Shown here one piece after another: positions 1 through 7,950 of a stretch of DNA of 16,167 bases. Position 1 is the first letter of the stretch, and every line of letters starts with the position of its first letter. Origin of the DNA: Geosiphon pyriformis (Eukaryota > Glomeromycota > Glomeromycetes > Archaeosporales > Geosiphonaceae). The stretch lies in the NCBI GenBank assembly GCA_016748015.1, contig JAAOMT010000543.1, positions 640,317 to 656,483 on the forward strand. The letters run 5' to 3'. The translations under genes and the position numbers were made by a program. The notes below the pieces were generated by a model. The model saw only the letters and a list, made by a program, of their open reading frames with translations. It had not been told where the DNA came from and did not search any database.

Positions 1-624
1 CAGAAAAGACAGATCTCTTAGTTTAGATTTCATCTAAGCAACTTTCAAATTTACAAATATCAATAATAATTATTTGCTATCTCAATTTATTTTCCATTAT
101 TAACACATCATGTTGATAGTATTACATACTTAACTACACTGGAACAATAGCTCTTGATTATGACTATTGATGAGATACTAACTTAATTGCCTTGGCTTAT
201 TTTTTTTTGTTAAACTTTTCTTTTTTTTATTTTTCTCTTTATTGTTGTATACTAATTGTTTAAGAATTAAGTGCTGAGTTACTAACATTAAGATATAGCA
301 CTAATAAAAGACCCAAAAATAAGGGTAAACACTCAAATTTGAGGATAACTTATTAAAAAATTGCCAACTATTATGCCAAGAAAAAAATTGATAGAATTGT
401 GATTCTGGAAAGTAACAGACAAGACAAAACAACTTAACTCAAGGATTGGTACTTGAAACATTACTAAAAGAAAATCACATTTGAATTTCTGTCCATTATA
501 CAAAAGACTTCAACCAAAGCTTTCAGATAATCAAAACTTTTAGATCATAACTATCATATCAGTTATTAGCACCAAATTATGAGTTTGTTATTTAATTAGA
601 AACTCCAAATAATTATCTGTAACA
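1..624 (+). repeat. Non-coding AT-rich flank, probable LTR of an older plus-strand element
   Basis: No open frame of note occurs here on either strand. The stretch ends in GTAACA at 619-624, directly followed by TT and a primer-binding-site-like TGGTGCTCTC, the same arrangement as at the 5' LTR of the main element. I therefore read it as the 3' end of an LTR in plus orientation. I could not find the left LTR boundary: no TGTTAC-like start pairs with this end. The body does not resemble the main element's LTR. A T-rich block lies near 200-240, and an AATAAA at 303-308 could be its poly(A) signal, but neither is compelling. No CG dinucleotide is present. Confidence 0.45.
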
Positions 625-626
625 TT

Positions 627-638
627 TGGTGCTCTCTG
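627..638 (+). promoter_or_regulatory. Primer-binding site of the plus-strand relic
   Basis: TGGTGCTCTCTG begins two bases (TT) after the LTR-like end GTAACA. A PBS normally starts TGG because it pairs with the CCA end of a tRNA. The main element's PBS (TGGTGCTTTCC, minus strand, same TT spacer) shares the first seven bases. The two families probably use the same or a closely related tRNA, whose 5' acceptor strand would begin GCTYTC. I cannot name the tRNA from the sequence. Confidence 0.6.
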
Positions 639-676
639 TAAGGTATAATTCAACAGAAAACTAGCACCAGCAATAA

Positions 677-1157
677 CTATTCAAAACAGTAACAGAATTA
701 GAAAAAGCAAGGACAAACCACTTGGGATTTGCAAAATTTTTATTTCAGCACTACAAAAGTCATCTGGGATTAACAAATAATAATTGGCCAGCAGAATCAG
801 CTTTTAATTGTTATGTCAATGAAAGGATTGTATATTACTTGGGAAGACAAGGAGATCCAGAATCTGCCTTTAACAATTTCTTTAGTAAACTACTTTAAAC
901 CACTAAATTGCCACAGAATTATTTATTTGTCCCAATAATTACAGAAATAAACAAAAAAATTGAAAAATACATTAAACAAAAATTTTCCATCACTTTTGCA
1001 AACAAAAGAAAGAGAAAGTTACAAACATCAATAAAAACACCAAAACAAATACAATTACTTACTTGGAAGAAAAAATAAGTTGATTCCTCTGCAAATTCTT
1101 TATATTATCACACATTTAGTAACATCATTAATATAACATCAACAGGTATGTCTACAG
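677..1157 (+). pseudogene. Truncated gag N-terminal fragment of a related, diverged retroelement
   Basis: The frame through 677-1157 reads as protein apart from two TAA stops, at about 896 and 1076. Its first third has the same pattern as the N-terminus of the main element's gag: an ELEK... start, then YVNERIVYYLG followed by SAFNNFFSKL, against YIENRINNYLLG followed by SNLYNNL in the main copy. This indicates homology but large divergence. The stops are explained by CAA or CAG to TAA-type transitions. The coding sequence is cut at 1157 where LTR1 of the minus-strand array begins, so the array inserted into this gag in opposite orientation. The original start is not visible: an in-frame TAA lies at 674-676. 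No known domain profile can be assigned by eye. Confidence 0.6.
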
Positions 1158-1334
1158 TGTTACTGGAAATTTTTGGTCTTTTTTCTTGAATGTTGTTAAT
1201 GTTGATTTGCTGTGAATTCATGTTTCCAGAAAGTAGTTAAATCTCCAATAACTGAATTTATCTTCAAATTATCTCCTATAATTTGAATTGCTGGGCTTAT
1301 AAGTGGAATGGTCAATTCTTTGTCAGTTACTTTT

Positions 1335-1466
1335 ATGTAGTTACATTGTAGTAAACATCAACTCTTTTCCAGGAATTGCTTATCTAGAAGCTCACTAAAA
1401 ATATGTAGTTACTTTGCTGTAAAAGTCAACTCTTTTACAGGAATTTTGTCTGTAAGCTACCCTAAT
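1335..1466 (-). repeat. Imperfect tandem duplication in the U5 side of LTR1
   Basis: Two adjacent units with a period of about 68 bp (1335-1402 and 1403-1466) share ATGTAGTTAC, then GTAAA..TCAACTCTTTT.CAGGAATT and a CTAA end. The same pair occurs in LTR2 with a period of 67, so the duplication predates the split of the LTRs. Confidence 0.75.
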
Positions 1467-1475
1467 AATTGTAAT

Positions 1476-1518
1476 AAGAAAAATAAAAGAAAGATAAAAG
1501 AAATGTAAAAGAAATAGA
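1476..1518 (-). repeat. Homopurine/homopyrimidine low-complexity block in LTR1
   Basis: The block consists of repeats of AAAAGAAA-type purine runs on the plus strand, which are pyrimidine-rich in the transcript sense. The matching block in LTR2 lies at about 10318-10360. No function can be assigned. Confidence 0.5.
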
Positions 1519-1663
1519 ATTTTATCAAGAGAAACGTTTTCTATCCAGGTCTGGAGTTATTAACAGTTTACTGAAATTGGTAGCTAATCAATTTCAAAAT
1601 GTTAGTTGTGTTGAGGAAATTTCAAGTGTAATAATTTAAAAATTTGGTTTTTGAATATTTAAT

Positions 1664-1669
1664 TTTATT
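1664..1669 (-). promoter_or_regulatory. Candidate poly(A) signal AATAAA in LTR1
   Basis: AATAAA reads on the minus strand about 105 bases downstream of the TATA box, a reasonable position in the R region. LTR2 has only an ATTAAA-like variant at the equivalent place, so support is modest. Confidence 0.3.
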
Positions 1670-1772
1670 TGATTTTGTAAAAAGATGATTTGTTTTAATT
1701 AAGATATCTAAAGTAAGGTACTATGTTAAAATATTATGAGAAGATATATTTTCTTGAAGAGAGAAGCTTTTC

Positions 1773-1779
1773 TTTTATA
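1773..1779 (-). promoter_or_regulatory. TATA box of LTR1
   Basis: TATAAAA on the minus strand, in the context TTGTATAAAAGAAAAGC, is conserved in LTR2 at 10617-10623. It lies about 290 bp into the LTR in transcript orientation, which fits a U3 core promoter driving the minus-strand transcript. Confidence 0.55.
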
Positions 1780-1850
1780 CAACTTGTTATAGTATTAGTC
1801 TTTGAACTTGTACTTTTCTTTTTACTACAATTTGGGTAAACTAAAAATAC

Positions 1851-1865
1851 ATTTCGGCGAATTTT
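1851..1865 (-). promoter_or_regulatory. Single copy of the ATTTCGGCGAATTTT motif upstream of the TATA box
   Basis: The core TTCGGCGAA is a near-perfect inverted repeat (TTCG-G-CGAA). It lies about 75 bp upstream of the LTR1 TATA box and keeps two CG dinucleotides in a sequence where CG is almost absent. LTR2 has three copies. A role as a protein-binding upstream activating element is inference. Confidence 0.45.
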
Positions 1866-2050
1866 GACTATGTTAAAAGGTTCAAGATATTGTGTAATTT
1901 GATCATCTTAATTTCTAGAGTACAAATTGGATTATTGATTAAGTAATAATATTTAATAATTTGATTAAATAATAAGTGATAATCGAAATAATAATGATAT
2001 ATGCTAATTAATAATAAGAATTATAAGGATAATTTCATGCTAATTAATAG

Positions 2051-2758
2051 CTAAAATTCTACTGGTAACATAATCTCCTCCTCAAGACTGAGCTCCATTG
2101 AAGTCCAAGCACTATATGTGATGTTAAAATAGTGGTCCAAGATAATTGAAGTAATCTGGTCTGAAAATTGTTGAAATTTCAGTTCTGTGAGTTTTCCAAT
2201 GTATTGAACTTTCATTGGTTGGAGTATTGAATTTTGTAAAACGTTTTCACAAGTGTTGAATAAATCATAGAGTCTAAAAGCTGCTTTAAGTTTATAGCAA
2301 GTGTTTGTTAATTCAGCTGCTGTCTTAAATTCATTGTGAATTTGTTTTTATATAGCTTTAGGAGTAATATTGGTTGCTTTAAGTTCCAGTTTTCGTTCAT
2401 AAAGTGTTTTTCCAATGTGAAATTATCTATATAGAAGAGTATGTTCATTGTTCTATTTATTAAGAAATAGTAGAAGTTTCTGTTAAATTGTGGCATTTGG
2501 TAGAATGTCAATAGAAGCAATTAAAAGGTTTTCTTTTAGTGCTTGCTTCAAAAGTTCTGGTAATCTATTTTCAGAGTGTTTTCTTGTTTTTCTTCTATAG
2601 AGGTGATAGTTCTGAAAATTATTTACTATTGGGGCTGTGGTTTCTTTCTGAATGTAATTAATTTGACTTCCATTAATCGTTATGGATAAGTCAAGAAGTG
2701 TTTTTAAGGCTAACATTAATTTTTGGGATATTTATTGAATATTTCGGGAAATAATCAT
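2051..2758 (-). pseudogene. ORF3 (unknown function) of copy 1, decayed
   Basis: A frame begins with ATG at 2758 (M-I-I-S-R-N-I-Q) and can be followed for 236 codons to a TAG at 2053-2051. It runs through the polypurine tract (encoding E-E-E-I-M) and ends six codons after entering the LTR. Five in-frame stops (e.g. a CAA-type TAA at codon 9) make it a pseudogene here; copy 2 has the first 196 codons open. The sequence is Lys-, Leu- and Asn-rich and looks mainly helical. It has no signal peptide or transmembrane segment, so it is not an obvious envelope protein despite its env-like position. It follows the integrase stop by about 138 non-coding bases. Its RYFNIGKTL-type and RLYELFN-type motifs (seen in copy 2) recall a helical domain I associate with uncharacterised glomeromycete proteins, which I could not verify. 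Confidence 0.6.
2071..2085 (-). promoter_or_regulatory. Polypurine tract of copy 1
   Basis: Read on the minus strand, TTGAGGAGGAGATTA directly precedes the LTR start TGTTACC. This purine-rich tract is the expected primer for plus-strand DNA synthesis. The same sequence with one change sits next to LTR2 in copy 2. It also encodes the last residues of ORF3 before the LTR. Confidence 0.8.
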
Positions 2759-2896
2759 GATAAAAATTGACTAATTAATAAAAAAAATAAAGAAAATTAT
2801 TTTTCGGATATGGGGTTTTTAGGTTTAAATGTTTCTTTGTAATTATTTACTATTTTTGATTTATGTTTTGTGAGTTTATTGTAAAATTATGTTGGA

Positions 2897-4338
2897 TTAA
2901 GTGTTCAAGTTTAGCTGTTGTTTTATTATAATTATTGATTCTAAATTTTGGGAAATATCTTCAGGATTAACTAAAGAGGAATGTGTACCAATTTGTGAAA
3001 TTAATGGTTCAGGATTGTTTCTGAAATAATAGTGTTTCAATCTATTTCCATGTGCAACTTTTGTTAATACTTTGTTATCAAGTCTTAATTTGTATAATCT
3101 ATTGCCTAGAATTTCGTGAATATAAAATAGTCCATCTCATTTGTTTTCAAATTTTCCACTCCATTGTTTTTTAGCCTTAATTTTGTGTAAGAAAACTTTA
3201 TTTCCAACTTTAAATTTGTTGGTTATGGGTGGTAATTTGTTGTCATGTCTTTCTTTTTGTTGAGCTTGGGAATATTCAATGTGAGTTGCTGCTATCCTTT
3301 TTTTTCCTTCCAGTGTACTAAAAAGAGTGTAGGCCCTTCTTTGGAGTGTTTCTTGAAAGTTTTCTTCATTAATTAGTTGTACTGGATATGTTTCCACTGT
3401 AAAATTAATTGGTAATGTTGTTGTCCTTCCATAAGTAAGATCAAATAGTATGTGTTTCATAGTATCTTGTTTTAGTGTTCTGTATGCTAGTAACACTGAT
3501 GGAATAAAGATATCTCATTTCTGTTCAAAATTTGTTGAGACTTTGGCTAAAGATTCACACAATGTTCTGTTGAAACATTCTACAAGTCCATTTGTTTAAG
3601 AGTAATAAGGTAATGATAGAGGTCTTTTAATATTGAATTGTTCACAAATTTCTTGTATCAAGTTGTTCACAAAATGTGTTCCTTGATCAGATAAAAGTTC
3701 AATTGGGCATCTATGTCTGCAGATAATGTCTTTATAGATGAAATTTGCTACTGATTTTGCATCTGCTCTTTGGATGGCTCTAGCTTCAGGTCATTTGGTA
3801 AGATAATCTACTACAACTGCAATATAACAATTTCCTTGGATTGTAATAGATAATGGTCCGACTAAATCAATTTCAACTCTGTCAAAAGATTGTCCAACTT
3901 TAATTGGATTTAGAGATTTTGTGAGGCAAGTTCCTTTTCTTCTTTGACAACTATCACAAGATTCTACATATTGTCGAATGTCTTTTTGCATTTGAGGCCA
4001 AAAGTAATGTTCAAGTGTTCTTTGGAGTGTTCTATCTCTTCCCAAGTGTACTGAAGATGGGTCTGTATGCATGTTGTATAGAATTGTTTTTTTTTCATTT
4101 TCCTGTACTAATCTGAGTGGTTGGTTTGGGTTCTTATAATTTGTGTAATAGATTTTGTTGTGGTGTATGAAATATTGTTTGGATTGTTGTTGTAATTGAT
4201 GTTTTTCACTTGGAGACCAATTTTCGAGCATGGTAAGTGTTTCCAAATAGTTTTTAAAATTATTGTAATTTCTGGGATCTATTTGTTGTTTTGTTGTTTT
4301 GTTGATAGTAGTATGTTGTAGTAGAATTATTAGTGATA
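2897..4338 (-). pseudogene. Integrase domain of copy 1 (inactivated by stops)
   Basis: The N-terminal HHCC zinc-binding motif is complete (H at 4069-4067, H at 4048-4046, CDSC at 3958-3947; spacing H-x6-H-x29-C-x2-C). The catalytic core keeps D (3868-3866, EIDLVGPL), D (3688-3686, LLSDQGTHF) and E (3580-3578, GLVECFNRTL) with DD35E spacing. A GPY/F-like C-terminal module follows (about 3130-2990), then a short tail and the stop TAA at 2899-2897; no chromodomain is seen. In-frame stops fall at conserved positions, e.g. YLTK-stop-P (TGA for Trp), S-stop-TNG (TAA for Gln), QK-stop-DIF (TGA for Trp, shared with copy 2) and NK-stop-DG. It lies in frame with nothing upstream because of a shared shift at the RNase H boundary and an extra base near 4283. 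Confidence 0.9.
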
Positions 4339-4960
4339 TTAATCTTGTCTTATTCTTGAGAAGCTATCAACATTGGTGTGTAGTTTTCCTGGTTTGTGCT
4401 GTACAATATATCTGTAATTTGCTAGGAAATTATTCTATTGAGACTGTTTAGCACTTTGTTCAATTTTCTTTTTATTAAGCCATTTGAGACCAATATTGTC
4501 AGTTATAATGTTAAATTCTTTTCCATTCTTCAGGTATTGTTGAAAATGTTTGAGAGCCCAAATGGCTGCAGTAGCTTCTAGTTCAGTTGAGCCATATTTG
4601 AGTTTTGTTGGTTTGAGTGTTCTATTAGCATAAACAATGACTTGTTCCTGGCCATTTTTATCCAATTGTAATAGAATAGTACCAAATGCTATGTGTGAAG
4701 CATCAGTGGCTAGTTAGAATTGTTTGTTGAAGTTTGGATAAGCAAGAACTGGGGCAGTTGTCAATCTTGTTTTGAGGGTTTCAAAAGCTTTTTGTTGTTC
4801 TTCTGTCTATTTGTATGGCACATTTTTGTTGGTGAAGTAATTGAGTGGTTTGGCAATTTCTAAGAATCCTTTAATGAATTTCTGATAGTAGGAGGCTAAT
4901 TCTACTAATTCTCGTAGCTCTGTAGTATTTTTGGGAGTTTGGAAGTTTTTGACAGCACTA
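4339..4960 (-). pseudogene. RT connection and RNase H domain of copy 1
   Basis: RNase H motifs are ATDAS (first Asp), ELEATAAIWALKH (Glu) and IITDNIGLKW (Asp), so the catalytic acidic residues are retained. Downstream comes the typical tether (YIVQHKPGKLHTNVDSFSR). Inactivating changes are TAG for Trp in YK-stop-TEE near 4810, a TAA just before LATDA shared with copy 2, and TAG in SQ-stop-N (where gypsy elements have Trp), also shared. The frame ends at TAA 4341-4339 after R-Q-D. The domain is displaced from the RT frame by a one-base loss near 4960. Confidence 0.87.
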
Positions 4961-5682
4961 TTGTTTCAGAATTTGGTTTGACTCTATCTTTGCTTACAAT
5001 GTGTTCAAGAAATATTAAGCTTGTTTTTCCAAAGTGACATTTCTCAATATTCAACTTTAATTCTGCTTTCTATAATCATTAAAAAACTTCTCTCAGGTGA
5101 ATGAGGTGGACTTCAAAGCTTGGTGAGTATACATCAGTGTTATCAAGATAGACAATTACTGATTGCCATAAGAACCTTTCATATACAACATCCATGAGTC
5201 ATTGGAATGTTGTTGGTGCATTATAGAGTCTAAAAGGCATAACATTAAACTCATAGTTTCTTTCTTGAGTGGTGAATGCTGTTTTGGATCGGTCTTTTGG
5301 GTCCATTTCAACTTCCAGTATCCACTTTCCAAGTCTAAAGTTGAGAAGAACTTGGCTTTTTCTAAAGCATTTAGCATGTCATCAATTTTTAGAAGAGGGT
5401 AGACATCTCTAATTGTAACACTATTCAGTTGTCTATAATCAACACAGAATCTGATTTTTTTGTTCTTCTTTTTAATTAAAACTACTGGTAAGGCCCAAAG
5501 ACTTCTTGATGGTTGAATCAATCCATTATTGAGCATTCTCTGGACTTCTTCCCTGATGAATTGGTGGCTAGCAGATGGCACTCTGTAAGCTTGTTGTTGT
5601 TTTGGTGGAGCATCTTCTGTATGGATCTGATGTTAGACAATATTAGTTTTTCCCAGGTCATTGTTGTCTTTTGCAAATATAT
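4961..5682 (-). pseudogene. Reverse transcriptase domain of copy 1 (YxDD box altered)
   Basis: RT motifs appear in order: a proline-rich entry and SHQFIREEVQRML, VVLIKKKN, IRFCVDYRQLN, FFSTLDLESGYW (first catalytic Asp kept, 5335-5333) and the active-site box, which reads YLDN at 5150-5139 instead of YLDD. Two frameshifts break it: a 2-bp loss near 5683 at its entry and a 1-bp loss near 5315 just after SGYW, both visible against copy 2. Further stops include Q-stop-LM (CGA to TGA) and a cluster of three in E-V-F-stop-stop-L-stop near 5070. No active polymerase could come from this copy. Confidence 0.9.
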
Positions 5683-6170
5683 GCAAATTCAGCTATCAAT
5701 TGTTTCAATTGTCTTTGTTGTTGGAGTTTTAAGGGACCCATATTGATTCTAAAGAGTTTTTCTTTCAACAAATGATAATTTTCAGTAGTAGGAATGATAT
5801 TTGGATTTAGAAATAGTGTATGTCTTATAATTTCGATGAAATTAGAAACAACTTGAGGGTTTTCATCTTGAAAGATGTTACTGTGTATGATTCCAATCTC
5901 TAATTTGTTCAGTAAGACAATAAGGTAATTATTGGAATTATAGAATATAACTCGAAATTTTTTCATTTCTTTGGGAATATAAATGTTTGGAATTGAGATT
6001 TCATGCTTCAGACAGATTTGTTTATTAGATTCAAAGATTTGTTGGGTAGTGGTGGGTTTTGAGCAGGTGTAAATTTTGTGATGTTCACCAAAAAGTGAAA
6101 TGGTAATTGGTTGGGAAAGTTGAAGAATCTGGTGAGATTCATTCTGTGTATTAAGAGCTCTGTTTACTGA
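5683..6170 (-). pseudogene. Uncharacterised beta-rich region between dUTPase and RT, copy 1
   Basis: About 160 residues continue in the dUTPase frame without a stop, from roughly FTVSVNRAL to QLIAEFA. Alternating short hydrophobic strands (ITISLFGEHHKIYTC, QICLKHEISIPNIYI, FRVIFYNSNNYLIVLLNKLEIGII) suggest a second small beta domain after the dUTPase. The end (RQLKQLIAEFA) is the usual helix before the RT entry. Function is unknown; it might be a dUTPase extension or a spacer between enzymes. The frame breaks at the 2-bp loss near 5683, where copy 2 continues into RT. Both copies carry the region at similar length. Confidence 0.55.
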
Positions 6171-6560
6171 AACTGTAAATTGTTCAGTTGAACCAAAACC
6201 TTGAGTTTCTCTTTCACTTTTTCCCAATTGTTCTCTGTTTTTAATTGATTGTAAACCTGAAATGTTGATTAAGGGTAGATAAATTGCTTGGGCAATTTTC
6301 TCAGCATGTTCAATTCTGAATGGTTTGTCTGTTTCATTTTGTAACATAATGGTGATGTCTTCAGTATATCCTGCATCTATAATTCCTTCTCTAATGTTGA
6401 TTTCTTTGCTTGCCAATAATAATCTGGATGCAATTTGAACTATTGCTCCAGGTGGAATTTCAAAAGCGATTTTGAGATTGATTTTTGTCAAATATTTTGG
6501 TTGGAGAACCAAAATATCTTTTTCTGGGTATCTTAGATTATATCCAGCATCAATTTCGTG
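6171..6560 (-). pseudogene. dUTPase domain of copy 1
   Basis: All five motifs of the trimeric all-beta dUTPase family are recognisable. Motif 1 is DAGYNLRYP (6551-6516; the usual Asp of AGxDL is Asn here). Motif 2 is ASRLLLASK (6431-6411; usual RSS changed to RLL). Motif 3 is IIDAGYTEDI (catalytic Asp at 6377-6375, with the following Tyr, kept). Motif 4 is EHAEKIAQ (6311-6288). Motif 5 is the Arg/Gly-rich RETQGFGSTE (6212-6183). The enzyme family hydrolyses dUTP to dUMP and pyrophosphate and limits uracil incorporation during DNA synthesis. This stretch is free of stop codons, but the motif 1 and 2 changes make activity doubtful. It is fused in frame downstream of protease and zinc fingers and upstream of RT. 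Confidence 0.9.
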
Positions 6561-7520
6561 TGCTTTTTCTGGTCTGATTCCTTGGCTATGGTTGTTGAAA
6601 TATTTAAGTTGTAAAGGTGGTTGTTTTTTAAGAAGATAAATGAGGGTGGTTGGTAGTTTTTTTATCAGTTCAGATGCTCCAAATTCGATTTCATTTTTAT
6701 CATTCTCATCTGGCAGGAAAATGCTAAGAGCATAGTATTTTAAACATCATTGGTCATTACAAAGCATAATACATTCTTCACACAATTGAATATTCATTTG
6801 CTCTAATTGTTGAATTTGAGCTTTTTTGGTTGGGTATGTATAACTTGCAATTTGGTGATAGGTTTCTATTTCATCTTCATAATCAAATCCAGCTAATTCT
6901 ATGGTATACTCAATGTATTCAGCTTCTTTCATTTGGTGGACATCTTCTTGGATGGCTCCATTAATTAATGCCATTGCTAAGTCAAAAATTATTTCAGCAT
7001 TATGAAGGTAGTGGTAGAGTTTGTTGAGAGCACTGTTGTATGCTACATCAAAAAGTGTTCCTTTTTTAACTTTTTTCGAAATTGATAAGACATATTGACA
7101 GGTTTGATCACATATCCCTCCTCTTATTGCAATATCAATTTAGTTGTATTCTTCTGGTAGCATATCTCCACATGTAAAACAAGAAGTGTTGTTTTATTTT
7201 TTACTCCTTTTGGGATATATAAATCGTTCTTTATGGCATGCTTTGCAAAAGTAGTAGGTACAAGTTTCATATTCCTCTTCTGGAGAAATACAAGCTCTCA
7301 TAGATGAAAGTTTTTTGTTGCAATCTTTGTATTTGAGTGGAATATAAGATGGTTGTTTCTGTGGTTTTGGTATAGAATATCTAACTTTTTTCCATCTTCT
7401 TGATTCTTTAAAAATCTCTTGTTTTGTTTCTTTAGCCCAATTGAATATTGATCCAAGAGCCATGTAGATTTCAGTAAGTGGCATTTTTTTTTTCTCTTCA
7501 AATTCAAACACTGGGGCTTT
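6561..7520 (-). pseudogene. Cys-rich zinc-finger-like linker between protease and dUTPase, copy 1
   Basis: The frame is continuous with the protease and contains three Cys clusters. Unit 1 (7331-7236) pairs KDC with CKACH (the first expected Cys reads Tyr). Unit 2 (7181-7098) has CFTC and CDQTC (C-x2-C-x19-C-x3-C). Unit 3 (6782-6732) has CEEC, then C and C, with its last Cys read as Tyr where copy 2 has CPEC. Between units 2 and 3 lies a helical acidic stretch (AMALINGAIQEDVHQMKEAEYIEY). Spacing suggests zinc ribbons or treble-clef-like fingers, possibly binding nucleic acid; this is inference. Stops occur at 7196-7194, near 7140 and at 6746-6744 (TGA where copy 2 has Trp). I know of no standard gypsy domain at this place. 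Confidence 0.65.
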
Positions 7521-7950
7521 TTTTGATTGTTTGTTGAAAGTACCACAAGTAGCAAGTACAATAGTGTATTGTCCTTGGTATAAGATTTTTAGTTCCTGAG
7601 TTTCCCAGTCTAAATTTGCATTGGCCTTAAGAAGCCAATTATTTCTGACCAGAGCTTGGTATTGGGGTGCATCTATGATTAAGACTTTGACTGGAATGGT
7701 AATTCCATCAATAGTGAATAGGAAATTGTCAATTTCTTCTACTGGTGTCTTTTTTATACCATTTGCTGTAACAATTACAGTTTGGGCTGGTCTGTCAACA
7801 GTTCTTTAGAGCTGTTGTATTAATTGGTAAGTGATAATACTTCCAGCTAATCTACAGTCTAGAATTAATCAGATGGGCTTTCTTTTAACTGTAGCTTCAG
7901 TATACATGGAAGTAATAGCTTTTTGCTTATTGACTGCTGCATTACTAAGC
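7521..7950 (-). pseudogene. Aspartic protease domain of copy 1 (active site lost)
   Basis: The retropepsin-like fold is shown by a hydrophobic strand LILD followed by AGSIITYQLIQQL, a middle VEEIDNFLFTIDGITIPV, and the typical late motif RNNWLLKANANLDWETQELKI. The active-site triplet at 7859-7851 reads D-C-R, whereas copy 2 has D-S-G, the expected catalytic form. Two stops, PI-stop-LILD (TGA at 7871-7869) and QL-stop-RT (TAA near 7808), occur at the same codons in copy 2. The domain is in frame with gag upstream and the zinc-finger region downstream, so it would have cleaved a single gag-pro-dut polyprotein. Confidence 0.82.

Larger units (their letters stand above)
1158..2070 (-). repeat. 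LTR1, 3' LTR of copy 1
   Basis: This 913-bp repeat begins TGTTACTGG and ends CTGGTAACA on the plus strand, so its termini are short inverted repeats of TGTTACCAG type with TG...CA ends. Its boundaries are set by comparison with LTR2, where similarity starts and stops at the same points. It is bordered on the internal side by a polypurine tract and on the outer side by the relic gag. In the first ~155 aligned bases I count 18 transitions, one transversion and one 1-base gap against LTR2, which indicates age and a strong transition bias. It is 58 bp shorter than LTR2, almost wholly because it carries one rather than three copies of the CGGCGAA motif block. Confidence 0.93.

Noticed and set aside
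1851-1865. TTCGGCGAA as a canonical heat-shock element
   Set aside because: The heat-shock unit has two bases between TTC and GAA; this motif has three, so the assignment does not hold.
2051-2758. ORF3 as an envelope gene because of its position
   Set aside because: No signal peptide, transmembrane segment or Cys-rich ectodomain is visible; it is short and helical.
5202-5746. Plus-strand open frames opposite the RT
   Set aside because: They lie antisense to well-supported RT coding sequence, have no recognisable motif, and recur opposite copy 2 (14438-14659) only because the sequences are homologous.
6171-6560. dUTPase as a stand-alone host gene captured in the window
   Set aside because: It is in frame with protease and zinc fingers and occurs at the same place in both copies, so it is a domain of the element polyprotein.
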